Positions 49,509 through 57,604 of a stretch of DNA of 64,000 nucleotides are shown in pieces. The position numbers and the translations under genes were made by a program. The notes beneath the pieces were generated by a model that saw only the letters and a program-made list of their open reading frames with translations, was not told the DNA's origin and made no database searches. Every line of letters starts with the position of its first letter. Position 1 is the first letter of the stretch. The stretch covers positions 6,741,001 through 6,805,000 of the forward strand of contig NC_134031.1 in NCBI RefSeq assembly GCF_964204645.1, given 5' to 3'. This DNA comes from Tubulanus polymorphus. Taxonomy: Eukaryota > Nemertea > Palaeonemertea > Tubulaniformes > Tubulanidae.

Positions 49509-52500
49509 ATGGAAGCAAATAAGTACTACTGCCCAACATGTAATATCGATATAGATAAATCCCAAAAAGCAAGACACAATAAAACTAAAACACATTTAGA
49601 AAATAAATTGAAACTAGAATATGAAGATGATATATTAGAAAATAAATTAGAAGAATTAAAGGATGAAAAAGAAACATACAAATGTGATACATGTAATCAA
49701 TCATTCAGTGATAAAAGATATTATAAAGAACATTTAAAATCTATAAGTCATATTAGAAATAAGAATAATGATATTTTAGGTGAAGATTATTTTGATAATG
49801 ATAACGATAAGAAACAGAAGACAATTAAAAGAATAAAAAATAAATTAAACAATAAAAGACCATACATGGAAGATGTAAGAAATTATATTAATTCATTAGA
49901 TAATAAAAAAGATATAGAGATAACCGAAGCATTTAAAAGTGATATTGGTCCAGCAGCTATCGAGTTTAAATTTCATAAAGGTAAAACATTAGAAGAAAAT
50001 AAAAAACATTTAGAAAATATGAAAGAAATAATAAAAATAATTACAAACGTAGAATACCCAAAAATTAGTATATCAGTTAAAGTAAAGTTTATAAAATCTG
50101 AAGATAAACCAATATATAATATAAATTCTCATTCACAACATATTATATCTAAACAACATATAGATGATAAATTAGATAAATGTTATAATGAAATAAAAAC
50201 TAAAATAGAAGAGAAATATTTTGAAGGATCTGGTTTAATATTTGATGAGATAATATTTATAACTTTACATGTTTATAACACAAAATATAATAAGTTAACT
50301 AAATCAAAACCAATTGATGAAAATAATTTATCATATTATAAAGATGATAGTATAAATGGAACAAGTTATATTAAACTACCATTTAAAACTAATGGTGTAA
50401 TAAATATACAAAATGAAGATGATAAATGTTTTCTATGGGCTATAATAAGTTGTTTACATCCAACAGAAGATATTACACATAGTTTTAGATTAACTCATTA
50501 TAAACCATTTGAAAATAATTATAAGATAGATAAGTATCCTGTTAGAATTAAAAACATCCCAAAAATAGAAAGAGATAATAATATAAAGATAAATGTATTT
50601 GATTTAATCAAATTACCAAATACAAAAGGAAATAATATTAAACATTATACATTAGAACCTTTATACCTATCAAAAGATTATGATTCAAATGATGTTATAG
50701 ATATACTATATTATGAGAATCATTACATGTGGATTAAACAAATCGATTTATTTTTTAAATCAGAAAATGATTTTGATAATAAAATATATCTATGTAGAAA
50801 ATGTTTACATAAATTCAGAACTGAAGGTGCATTATTAAATCATAAACAACTATGTGATAATCATGATTATTGTAAATTAGTTTTACCAAATGAAAAAGAT
50901 AAAATATTAGAATTCAAAAAATATGATTACAAAAATAAAGTACCATTTGTAATATATGGAGATTTTGAATCATTAAATAAAGAATTAACAGATAAAGATA
51001 GAAAAGATATATATTATAAAAGAAAGAAATTAAATTCTAATGAAAATGATTATTCAGATGAACCACCAATAACAAATACTATTAAAAAGATTCATCAATC
51101 AGCTGCAGCTTTCGGGTTATATATTCAATCTGATTATCCAGAACTAATTGAAAGTGAATATTATGATTATAGAAATGAAAATGTTATAAATCATTTTTGT
51201 GACTTATTAATTGAATATGAAATAAGATTTAGTAAATTATTGAATACAAATATAGAAATTATAATGACAGAAGAAGATAAAGAAGGATTTGAGTTTGCAG
51301 ATAAATGTTATTATTGTAATCAAGTATTCTATTCATCTGATAAAAAAGTAAGAGACCATGATCATTTGAATGGAAAGTTTAGAGGCGCTGCGCATGAGAA
51401 TTGTAACTTACAAGCTAAGAAAATTAACTTTGTACCAGTTATATTTCATAATCTATCAGGATATGATGCACATTTATTTATCAAACAGTTATGTCATAAA
51501 ATAGAAGAAATCAATAATGAAATAGAAATATTAAATTCAAATAGATCAAAAGATAAAATACCAACTTATAAATTTAGAATGTTAGCTAAAACATCTGAGA
51601 ATTATATATCTTTCCAATTTGGATGCTTAAGATTTATAGATTCATATAGATTTTTAAATAGTTCATTAGATAACTTATCAAAATCATTAGTTGATGATGA
51701 ATTAAAGATATTAAAAGAATATTACCCAAATAATGATGATTTTCAATTAATGAGATATAAAGGCGCAATTCCATATTCATTTTATAAATCACATAATGAT
51801 TTCAATATAACTGAATTATTGAAAGAACAATTCTATGATGAATTAAAAAATGAATATGTTAAAGATGAAGTCTATAATAGAACATTAAATATTTGGAATC
51901 ATTTCAAAATAGAAAATCATGGGCAATTAGTAGATTTATATTTAAAATCAGATGTATTATTATTAACCGATATATTCGAAAGGTTTAGAGATGTAAACCT
52001 AAAATATTTTAACATTGATCCTTGTCATTGTTATTCATCACCAGGTTTAACATGGGATTGTGGATTAAAATTTACAGATATAAAAATGGATTTGTTAACA
52101 AATATAGATCAATTACTATTATTTGAAAAATCTATAAGAGGAGGTGTTTCAGGTGTATTGGGTGATAGATATTTCAATGTAAATGATAATCCTGGATATA
52201 AATTATTATACATAGATGCAAATAATCTTTATGGTTGGGCAATGATGGAACCACAACCTTATGGGATGTTTGAAATAACTGAAGTTTTACAAATTGATAA
52301 ATTTGATTGGAAGAAAAGAATTCTAGATATTGCAGATGATTCAGATACTGGTTACTTCTTTGTTGTAGACTTGGAATATCCTGAACATATTAAATTTAAA
52401 TCTAGAAATCTAGCATACTGCCCAGAACATAAAACTGTAACTCATGAAGAATTATCAAATTATCAAAAAAGAATTAAACCCGATAATCATATTCATACTG

Positions 52501-53540
52501 AAAAGTTAATGGTAACTCAAGAAGATAAATATAATTATGTAGTGCATTATAGAATGTTGAAGTTTTATTTGAGACAAGGAATGATATTAAAAAAAGTACA
52601 TAGATATATTTCATTCAGTCAATCTAAATGGTTAGAAAAATATATAGATTTTAATACTACACAGAGAACTGAAGCTAAAACTGATTTCGAGAAAGATTTC
52701 TTCAAACTAATGAATAATGCATTCTATGGTAAGACTTGTGAAAACATAAGAAATAGAAATGATATTGAGTTAGTTAGTAATGGTAAAAGGATAAGGCATT
52801 TACAATCATATCCTAAGTTTATAGGTAACAGAATATTTGATGAAAATTTAGCAGCAGTTAAAATGAGGAGAACTTCTATGAAGTTCAATAAACCTATTTA
52901 TGTTGGTGCATCGGTTTTAGAATTATCAAAGTTATTAATGTATAAATTTTACTATAACATATTACAACCTCATTTTGGAGAAAAACACATAGAAATTCTA
53001 TACTTTGATACCGACAGTTACATATTAAAGATAAAAACTGATAACATAACAGATGATTTAAAAACATTAAAACACCATTTTGATTTTAGTAACTATCCTA
53101 AAGATCATGAATTGTTTAGCAATGATAATAAAAAAGTTCCTGGGAAGTTTAAGGATGAATTAGGTGGTGAAGAAATGATAGAGTTCATCGGTATTAGATC
53201 TAAAATGTATTCATATAAAACTAAAACTCATGAAGCTAAAAAGTTAAAAGGAATTACCAAAAGCGTTGTTGAAAAGAATATTCATTTTAAAGATTACATC
53301 AATTGTATATTTAATGAAGAAGTTAGAAAACATAAGATGAAATGTTTAAGATCTGAAGATCATGAAATGTATATTGAAGAGATAGAGAAGATAAGTTTGA
53401 ATCCATTTGATGATAAAAGATATATTTTAGATGATGGAATCCACACAGTCGCCTATGGCTGCAATTTAGATGAATATATAAAATTCAAAAGAGAAGAAAC
53501 AAAAGAAAATGAGATTATGAAAAGGATTCTAACGTGTTAA
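49509..53540 (+). CDS. PolB: Protein-primed-type family B DNA polymerase with zinc fingers, OTU-like region and endonuclease VII finger
   Basis: 1343 aa. Residues 8-30 and about 58-82 are C2H2 fingers. Around 295-420 a Cys307 (DDKCFLWAI) and His405 (NHYMWIK) region resembles OTU/papain-like folds found with such polymerases. A third finger follows at about 429-454. Exo I is D485-F-E487. An endonuclease VII-type finger (C600YYC603, D616HDH619, NGKFRGAAHENCN) precedes Exo II (N648...YD653) and Exo III (Y811LKSD815). Polymerase motif A is D903ANNLYG, motif B K1066LMNNAFYG, and motif C YFDTDS with D1167 and D1169. It replicates the linear element, probably from a protein primer; no separate terminal protein is seen. 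All catalytic residues are intact. Start chosen at the first ATG after the class 1 motif. Confidence 0.95.
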   Translation: MEANKYYCPTCNIDIDKSQKARHNKTKTHLENKLKLEYEDDILENKLEELKDEKETYKCDTCNQSFSDKRYYKEHLKSISHIRNKNNDILGEDYFDNDNDKKQKTIKRIKNKLNNKRPYMEDVRNYINSLDNKKDIEITEAFKSDIGPAAIEFKFHKGKTLEENKKHLENMKEIIKIITNVEYPKISISVKVKFIKSEDKPIYNINSHSQHIISKQHIDDKLDKCYNEIKTKIEEKYFEGSGLIFDEIIFITLHVYNTKYNKLTKSKPIDENNLSYYKDDSINGTSYIKLPFKTNGVINIQNEDDKCFLWAIISCLHPTEDITHSFRLTHYKPFENNYKIDKYPVRIKNIPKIERDNNIKINVFDLIKLPNTKGNNIKHYTLEPLYLSKDYDSNDVIDILYYENHYMWIKQIDLFFKSENDFDNKIYLCRKCLHKFRTEGALLNHKQLCDNHDYCKLVLPNEKDKILEFKKYDYKNKVPFVIYGDFESLNKELTDKDRKDIYYKRKKLNSNENDYSDEPPITNTIKKIHQSAAAFGLYIQSDYPELIESEYYDYRNENVINHFCDLLIEYEIRFSKLLNTNIEIIMTEEDKEGFEFADKCYYCNQVFYSSDKKVRDHDHLNGKFRGAAHENCNLQAKKINFVPVIFHNLSGYDAHLFIKQLCHKIEEINNEIEILNSNRSKDKIPTYKFRMLAKTSENYISFQFGCLRFIDSYRFLNSSLDNLSKSLVDDELKILKEYYPNNDDFQLMRYKGAIPYSFYKSHNDFNITELLKEQFYDELKNEYVKDEVYNRTLNIWNHFKIENHGQLVDLYLKSDVLLLTDIFERFRDVNLKYFNIDPCHCYSSPGLTWDCGLKFTDIKMDLLTNIDQLLLFEKSIRGGVSGVLGDRYFNVNDNPGYKLLYIDANNLYGWAMMEPQPYGMFEITEVLQIDKFDWKKRILDIADDSDTGYFFVVDLEYPEHIKFKSRNLAYCPEHKTVTHEELSNYQKRIKPDNHIHTEKLMVTQEDKYNYVVHYRMLKFYLRQGMILKKVHRYISFSQSKWLEKYIDFNTTQRTEAKTDFEKDFFKLMNNAFYGKTCENIRNRNDIELVSNGKRIRHLQSYPKFIGNRIFDENLAAVKMRRTSMKFNKPIYVGASVLELSKLLMYKFYYNILQPHFGEKHIEILYFDTDSYILKIKTDNITDDLKTLKHHFDFSNYPKDHELFSNDNKKVPGKFKDELGGEEMIEFIGIRSKMYSYKTKTHEAKKLKGITKSVVEKNIHFKDYINCIFNEEVRKHKMKCLRSEDHEMYIEEIEKISLNPFDDKRYILDDGIHTVAYGCNLDEYIKFKREETKENEIMKRILTC

Positions 53541-53544
53541 TCAA

Positions 53545-53568
53545 TTTCAATAAAAATTTGTATAATAA
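53545..53568 (+). promoter_or_regulatory. Class 1 (AATAAAAA) start motif, possible OB-fold gene
   Basis: AATAAAAATTTGTATAATAA immediately precedes the ATG and matches the polymerase and zinc-finger gene leaders. Confidence 0.5.
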
Positions 53569-53910
53569 ATGGAGAGTAAACAAGTACACAGTGAATTCTT
53601 AGATAGAATTAAAGATACTTCAAGCGTCAAATCTGTAGATTATAAATTTAAAAAACTAACTGAGTTAACAATTCACAAGAAATATTTAATTACTAACATT
53701 GAAACAATTACTAATAAATATGGAGATAAATTAGTTATACACTTAGAATATGAAGGATTAAAAGGAAATACATATAAATTCAGAACATATTTACCTGATA
53801 GATTTCATAGATTATCAAGTGAAGATTTAGAAGAATTATGTTCTGGAGATTTCTATTTCATATATAAAGGTAAGAATGAAAAAGGGCACCACGATATTGA
53901 TTTTGAATGA
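53569..53910 (+). CDS. Small protein, possible OB-fold ssDNA-binding protein
   Basis: 113 aa. The pattern KFKKLTELTIHKKYLITNIE, then NKYGDKLVIHLE, then a hydrophobic LPDRFHRLSSEDLEELC helix and YFIYKGK strand fits a five-stranded OB-like barrel. Similar small proteins accompany polymerase genes in related elements. It shares the polymerase's class 1 start motif, which suggests a replication role. The fold is inferred from the pattern only; no binding residue can be confirmed. Confidence 0.5.
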   Translation: MESKQVHSEFLDRIKDTSSVKSVDYKFKKLTELTIHKKYLITNIETITNKYGDKLVIHLEYEGLKGNTYKFRTYLPDRFHRLSSEDLEELCSGDFYFIYKGKNEKGHHDIDFE

Positions 53911-53925
53911 AAATATGTAAAATAA

Positions 53926-54681
53926 ATGGTGGAATTAAAAGAATACAGAATATTTGTTGATTCTAGAAAACTTACAAATTATAAATCACATAATTTACTA
54001 GTTCAATTAGATAGAGAATTTAAGAATTGTGTTGATTTAAAATTAGTTAATATAAGTTTATGTAATTCTTTTTACAATGTATCGGATAAAACTTTTGAAC
54101 ATAGAGGGTTTATGATTTATATGAGAAATAAAGATAAATGGTTTCATATATTTTTAAAACCAGGATTATATAATTTAGAATCATTAGCGCAGGAAATTAA
54201 TAGAAGAGCTCGGTTGAAAATCGGGGGCACTTCTGTATTTGAAATTAAGTTTAATAAAATTGATAGTACTAATAAAATAAGAATAAAGATATCTAATGAA
54301 CAACATAAATTTATGGTAAACAAACCACTGGCTAAAATGTTAGGAATTAAACCGCTTACAGTTACTGGAAACGCAGAAGGCAGCTCAAATATAATACCTT
54401 TTACACACTTTTATATTTATTGCAATTTAATCGAGCCTACAAAAACTTTCGAAGCAACTAAAGAAACAATTTGTAGTTCTAGTATACTAAATATTTTACC
54501 GCTAAAAAATGTTAAACAATTTGGAACTCAAATAAATTATAATTTAACAGAATGTGATTTTAAACCATGCATTCCTAAATTTAATAATTTTAAATTAGAA
54601 ATAAGAAATCATAATGGATACTTAATTGATTTAAATAACTTTCCTGTAATTTATGAATTAGTTATAAGATGTAAAGAGTAA
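53926..54681 (+). CDS. Penton-like minor capsid protein (single jelly-roll)
   Basis: 251 aa. It begins VELKEYRIFVDSRKLTNYKS and is rich in alternating beta strands. The GLYNLESLAQEINRRARLK segment and the C-terminal pattern PKFNNFKLEIRNHNGYLIDL then FPVIYELVIRC match the penton/minor capsid proteins of Polintons and adintoviruses, which form fivefold vertices. Its leader is TAAAATAAATG without the T tract seen before later genes. Its stop TAA starts the next gene's motif. Confidence 0.82.
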   Translation: MVELKEYRIFVDSRKLTNYKSHNLLVQLDREFKNCVDLKLVNISLCNSFYNVSDKTFEHRGFMIYMRNKDKWFHIFLKPGLYNLESLAQEINRRARLKIGGTSVFEIKFNKIDSTNKIRIKISNEQHKFMVNKPLAKMLGIKPLTVTGNAEGSSNIIPFTHFYIYCNLIEPTKTFEATKETICSSSILNILPLKNVKQFGTQINYNLTECDFKPCIPKFNNFKLEIRNHNGYLIDLNNFPVIYELVIRCKE

Positions 54682-54697
54682 TTTTTTTGATATATAA
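54679..54697 (+). promoter_or_regulatory. Class 2 (TAATTTTTTT) start motif
   Basis: TAATTTTTTTGATATATAA then ATG. The first TAA is also the stop codon of the penton gene. Confidence 0.6.
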
Positions 54698-55057
54698 ATG
54701 AATATAACTGTTGGACCGAGTATATGTTTTGGATTTGATTTTAAACGTGAGAAAGAAATGAAATTTAACATTAATGATGTAATAACACATATCAAAAATA
54801 TTACATTTTCTAATGAAACAACATTTGAGTATGAAACAACAATAGATAAAGAAACTTTAAATGTAGAAAAGATTACTAATTTAATTAGAGAATCTTTAAG
54901 ATTTTATGAATTAGATGAAGATTTTATCATCGATGATATTAAAAAAATAATAATTGAAATATATGATAATCATAAAACTAGTAATGAAATAAATGTTGAA
55001 ATAATCATCACTAAGTTAACTAAATATTTTGATGATAGTAATTTTTTTGATAAATAA
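54698..55057 (+). CDS. Unknown acidic viral protein, 119 aa
   Basis: No recognised domain. The N-terminus (MNITVGPSICFGFDFK) is beta-like and the remainder alternates helices and strands; it is rich in Asp, Glu, Ile and Asn and has no membrane segment. Placed between the penton-like gene and membrane genes under a class 2 motif, so a virion or assembly role is a guess. Its end (FFDK and stop) is encoded by the next gene's class 2 motif. Confidence 0.7.
   Translation: MNITVGPSICFGFDFKREKEMKFNINDVITHIKNITFSNETTFEYETTIDKETLNVEKITNLIRESLRFYELDEDFIIDDIKKIIIEIYDNHKTSNEINVEIIITKLTKYFDDSNFFDK
55039..55057 (+). promoter_or_regulatory. Class 2 start motif inside the preceding gene's end
   Basis: TAATTTTTTTGATAAATAA then ATG. 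Here the motif is read as the last codons of the upstream gene, so coding and signal overlap fully. Confidence 0.6.
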
Positions 55058-55279
55058 ATGAGTGATAATAAGTGGATAATAACTGGATTATATAATGGCG
55101 CATTACTATCAGTTGGAACTGTTGGTTATTCAATGGTATTAAAAAAAGTATTCAAAATGGGAAGTGTTAATGTTGATAGATTTGATATAAATGATATTCT
55201 AAAATTAACATTAGCAGTTACTTTATCTAATTTAACTATTGATTATTTGGAAAAACAAAAATATATTCCTCCTATATAA
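55058..55279 (+). CDS. Small viral membrane protein, 73 aa
   Basis: Hydrophobic segment at about residues 7-27 (ITGLYNGALLSVGTVGYSMV) and a second, weaker one at about 46-62 (DILKLTLAVTLSNLTI), so one or two membrane passes. It starts right after the previous stop codon. Family unknown. Confidence 0.7.
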   Translation: MSDNKWIITGLYNGALLSVGTVGYSMVLKKVFKMGSVNVDRFDINDILKLTLAVTLSNLTIDYLEKQKYIPPI

Positions 55280-55284
55280 ATACA

Positions 55285-55303
55285 TAATTTTTTTGCTAAA
55301 TAA
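55285..55303 (+). promoter_or_regulatory. Class 2 start motif
   Basis: TAATTTTTTTGCTAAATAA then ATG. Separate from the upstream stop codon. Confidence 0.6.
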
Positions 55304-55729
55304 ATGGCTTCTGCAATTATAACTATTATAGGATCGGCAATTGTTAACGCTTTAGCATTTACTGGTGGTGGTTATATATTTAAACATATTGATAAAAATA
55401 GTTCATTAGGAGAACAAAGAAGACATAACTTAGCGTTAGAGAAATACAATAAAGCTGCAGAAGAATATAGAGAAAAGAGGCAAAACTATATGGATTACAT
55501 CAATAAAGAATTATATGATCAGAAGATTTCACATAGAGATTTTCAATCAGTTGATGATGCAATGAGTTTATATAACGCAGTAACAAATAAAGAAAAATTA
55601 CATCTATACAAACCTAAATTATCAGATTATTATACCCCAAGTAAAGAACAACAGAAATATGAAATAATTTGGATTTTAGGTGGAACTGTTATTGTTATAT
55701 TTGTTGCTTATAAGTTTACTAATGAGTAA
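55304..55729 (+). CDS. Viral membrane protein with two terminal TM segments, 141 aa
   Basis: TM1 is at about residues 3-25 (a Gly/Ala-rich start, IITIIGSAIVNALAFTGGG). The middle is a charged helix (KYNKAAEEYREKRQNYMDYI) and TM2 lies at about 119-137 (EIIWILGGTVIVIFVAYKF). Proteins of this shape are common in metazoan Maverick-like elements, but I know no function. Likely a virion membrane component. Confidence 0.75.
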   Translation: MASAIITIIGSAIVNALAFTGGGYIFKHIDKNSSLGEQRRHNLALEKYNKAAEEYREKRQNYMDYINKELYDQKISHRDFQSVDDAMSLYNAVTNKEKLHLYKPKLSDYYTPSKEQQKYEIIWILGGTVIVIFVAYKFTNE

Positions 55730-55747
55730 TTTTTTTTTGCTAAATAA
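55727..55747 (+). promoter_or_regulatory. Class 2 start motif
   Basis: TAA, nine T, GCTAAATAA, then ATG. The first TAA is the stop of the upstream membrane protein. Confidence 0.6.
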
Positions 55748-56182
55748 ATGGAAGATAAAGTTGATAGTATTGATATTATTCCTCATGATATAAATAAAAC
55801 TAAATTAAAAACATATTTAGAAAAACAAATATTAGAATTTGAAAGTGACTTAAAAGTTAAAAAGAAAAAATATCTAAAAAGTAAAATTATATATTATTTG
55901 ATTATAAGTGGTTCGGTTACAATTAGTTCTGTAATAACATTTTTAGCAATATTCAGCCCATTAACACCTTTAGCTATATCAATTGGTGTGTTAGGATTAA
56001 GTTCAAGTGTTTTAACTGGTATAAGTTCAAAATTAAATATAAAAAGTAATAAAGTAAAAATTAAAACTAATATAAAAGAAATTAATAAATTAAAGAATAC
56101 ACTAGATTATATAATAAGTTTAAATGGTCATATAACAGTTGAAGAACAAGATAAATTATTAAAAGAATTAATAAATTATTAA
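55748..56182 (+). CDS. Viral coiled-coil membrane protein, 144 aa
   Basis: A basic helical start (residues about 20-45), a long hydrophobic hairpin at about 50-95 (IIYYLIISGSVTISSVITFL and the PLTPLAISIGVLGL segment), and a second charged helix. Probably two membrane passes with both ends on the same side. No family recognised. Confidence 0.7.
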   Translation: MEDKVDSIDIIPHDINKTKLKTYLEKQILEFESDLKVKKKKYLKSKIIYYLIISGSVTISSVITFLAIFSPLTPLAISIGVLGLSSSVLTGISSKLNIKSNKVKIKTNIKEINKLKNTLDYIISLNGHITVEEQDKLLKELINY

Positions 56183-56199
56183 TTTTTTTAATTATATAA
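56180..56199 (+). promoter_or_regulatory. Class 2 start motif
   Basis: TAATTTTTTTAATTATATAA then ATG. The first TAA is the upstream stop. Confidence 0.55.
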
Positions 56200-57588
56200 A
56201 TGGTAGATAGTTTTCCAAAAGCTTTCCGATATAATAAATCAATTAAATATAATATTCCAGCAATAGATTTTAATAAAGATATTACATATAGAAATGAAGT
56301 TTTAGATTCATTAATTGATTTATATATTTATGTTACTGAAACTAATAATTTTAATGCAAAGATGGAAAATATATTTCATGTATATTTAATTAATTTTAAA
56401 AAATTGAAAGATGAAAAACAATGGTTATTAAAATCTAATATGAAGTATTGGCAGAATCAATTAAATTTTGCTGTTTATTGTGCAACAACAGGTTGTGGAA
56501 TTAGTTGGAATGATCATTTGAATAATTCTAAATATAAACTAATTCAAAGTTTATTTAGATTTCATACATACTTTCAAATCAGAATAATATTAAATGAATT
56601 AGAGTGCGCTTTACCAGGATCTAGGTATTTTAAAGAATTAGATAATAATATTAATTTATCAAAGTTTTATAAAATTTGTAATGAATTTAATATAGATATA
56701 AATAATTCTGATTTTAGAACAAAAATTGGAACAATAAGATCACTTCCTTGCCCTAAAAAGATTGCAGAATATTGCGCACTTCCCATACCATCTAATAGCT
56801 TTTATAATATCTATAATAATAAATTAGGTTATGGTAAAATTGAAACAAAGGATTTAGAAACATTAAATTTCAATAAATTACCGAAATTTTATGATAATTT
56901 AAAACAAGAAAACAATAATGGTTGGGTTTATTTTATTTTAGAAAATAGTGAAGGTTTTACTAAATCAGGTATACAAAGAATAAATCAATCTATTAGAACT
57001 TATTTGATATGTATTTTAGGTGCGCAAGTTGAAACAAGATCACCAATAATTGGAAATTTGAATACATCATTTGATACACAAAAACAATTTAAAGTTTTAT
57101 TTGAAGATTCAATTCATAATGATAAAAATAGATCGATTCCAGAAAACATTATAAGATATCAAAATTATTTAGATAAATCTCATGTAAGACTTAATTATTG
57201 TATAGGCCCTAATCTATTAATTATTTCTAATGATTTAGTATTGAAGATGGGAAATATAATTGGTTATAATAATCTAATTAAAACTGCAACAATAAATAAT
57301 TCATTTGGATTAAATGATATAAATAAAAAGATTATTACTGCTCCAAAATTAATGGAGGGTGAAAAAAATAAAAAACACATTCAATCAACAGAAACTAAAA
57401 CTAATAATATTAAATTGGTTAATGATTCTAAAATAAAAGATTACAATACATCAGAAAATATTAAAACTGATAAAATTCAACATGATATAATTAAACTAAA
57501 TGATGATAATAAATCCCATGAAAATACTAAATTAGCTATAACTTGTATAGGAATTGTAATCGGAGGAATATTATATTTTAAATTTTAA
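56200..57588 (+). CDS. Large viral protein of unknown function with C-terminal anchor, 462 aa
   Basis: The N-terminal two thirds look globular. Notable phrases are YWQNQLNFAVYCATTGCGIS, FHTYFQIRIILNELECALPG and GAQVETRSPIIGNLNTSFDT. After residue about 380 comes a low-complexity Lys/Asn/Asp linker and a final TM (LAITCIGIVIGGILYF). Its position between membrane proteins and the capsid gene suggests a virion protein, perhaps surface-exposed with a C-terminal tail anchor. No protease, lectin or fusion motif can be claimed. Confidence 0.75.
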   Translation: MVDSFPKAFRYNKSIKYNIPAIDFNKDITYRNEVLDSLIDLYIYVTETNNFNAKMENIFHVYLINFKKLKDEKQWLLKSNMKYWQNQLNFAVYCATTGCGISWNDHLNNSKYKLIQSLFRFHTYFQIRIILNELECALPGSRYFKELDNNINLSKFYKICNEFNIDINNSDFRTKIGTIRSLPCPKKIAEYCALPIPSNSFYNIYNNKLGYGKIETKDLETLNFNKLPKFYDNLKQENNNGWVYFILENSEGFTKSGIQRINQSIRTYLICILGAQVETRSPIIGNLNTSFDTQKQFKVLFEDSIHNDKNRSIPENIIRYQNYLDKSHVRLNYCIGPNLLIISNDLVLKMGNIIGYNNLIKTATINNSFGLNDINKKIITAPKLMEGEKNKKHIQSTETKTNNIKLVNDSKIKDYNTSENIKTDKIQHDIIKLNDDNKSHENTKLAITCIGIVIGGILYFKF

Positions 57589-57604
57589 TTTTTTTATTAT
57601 GTAA
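57586..57604 (+). promoter_or_regulatory. Class 2 start motif
   Basis: TAATTTTTTTATTATGTAA then ATG. The first TAA is the upstream stop. Confidence 0.55.

Noticed and set aside
56200-57588. 462-aa viral protein as the missing adenain-like protease
   Set aside because: No His-Asp/Glu-Cys arrangement typical of adenain could be identified.
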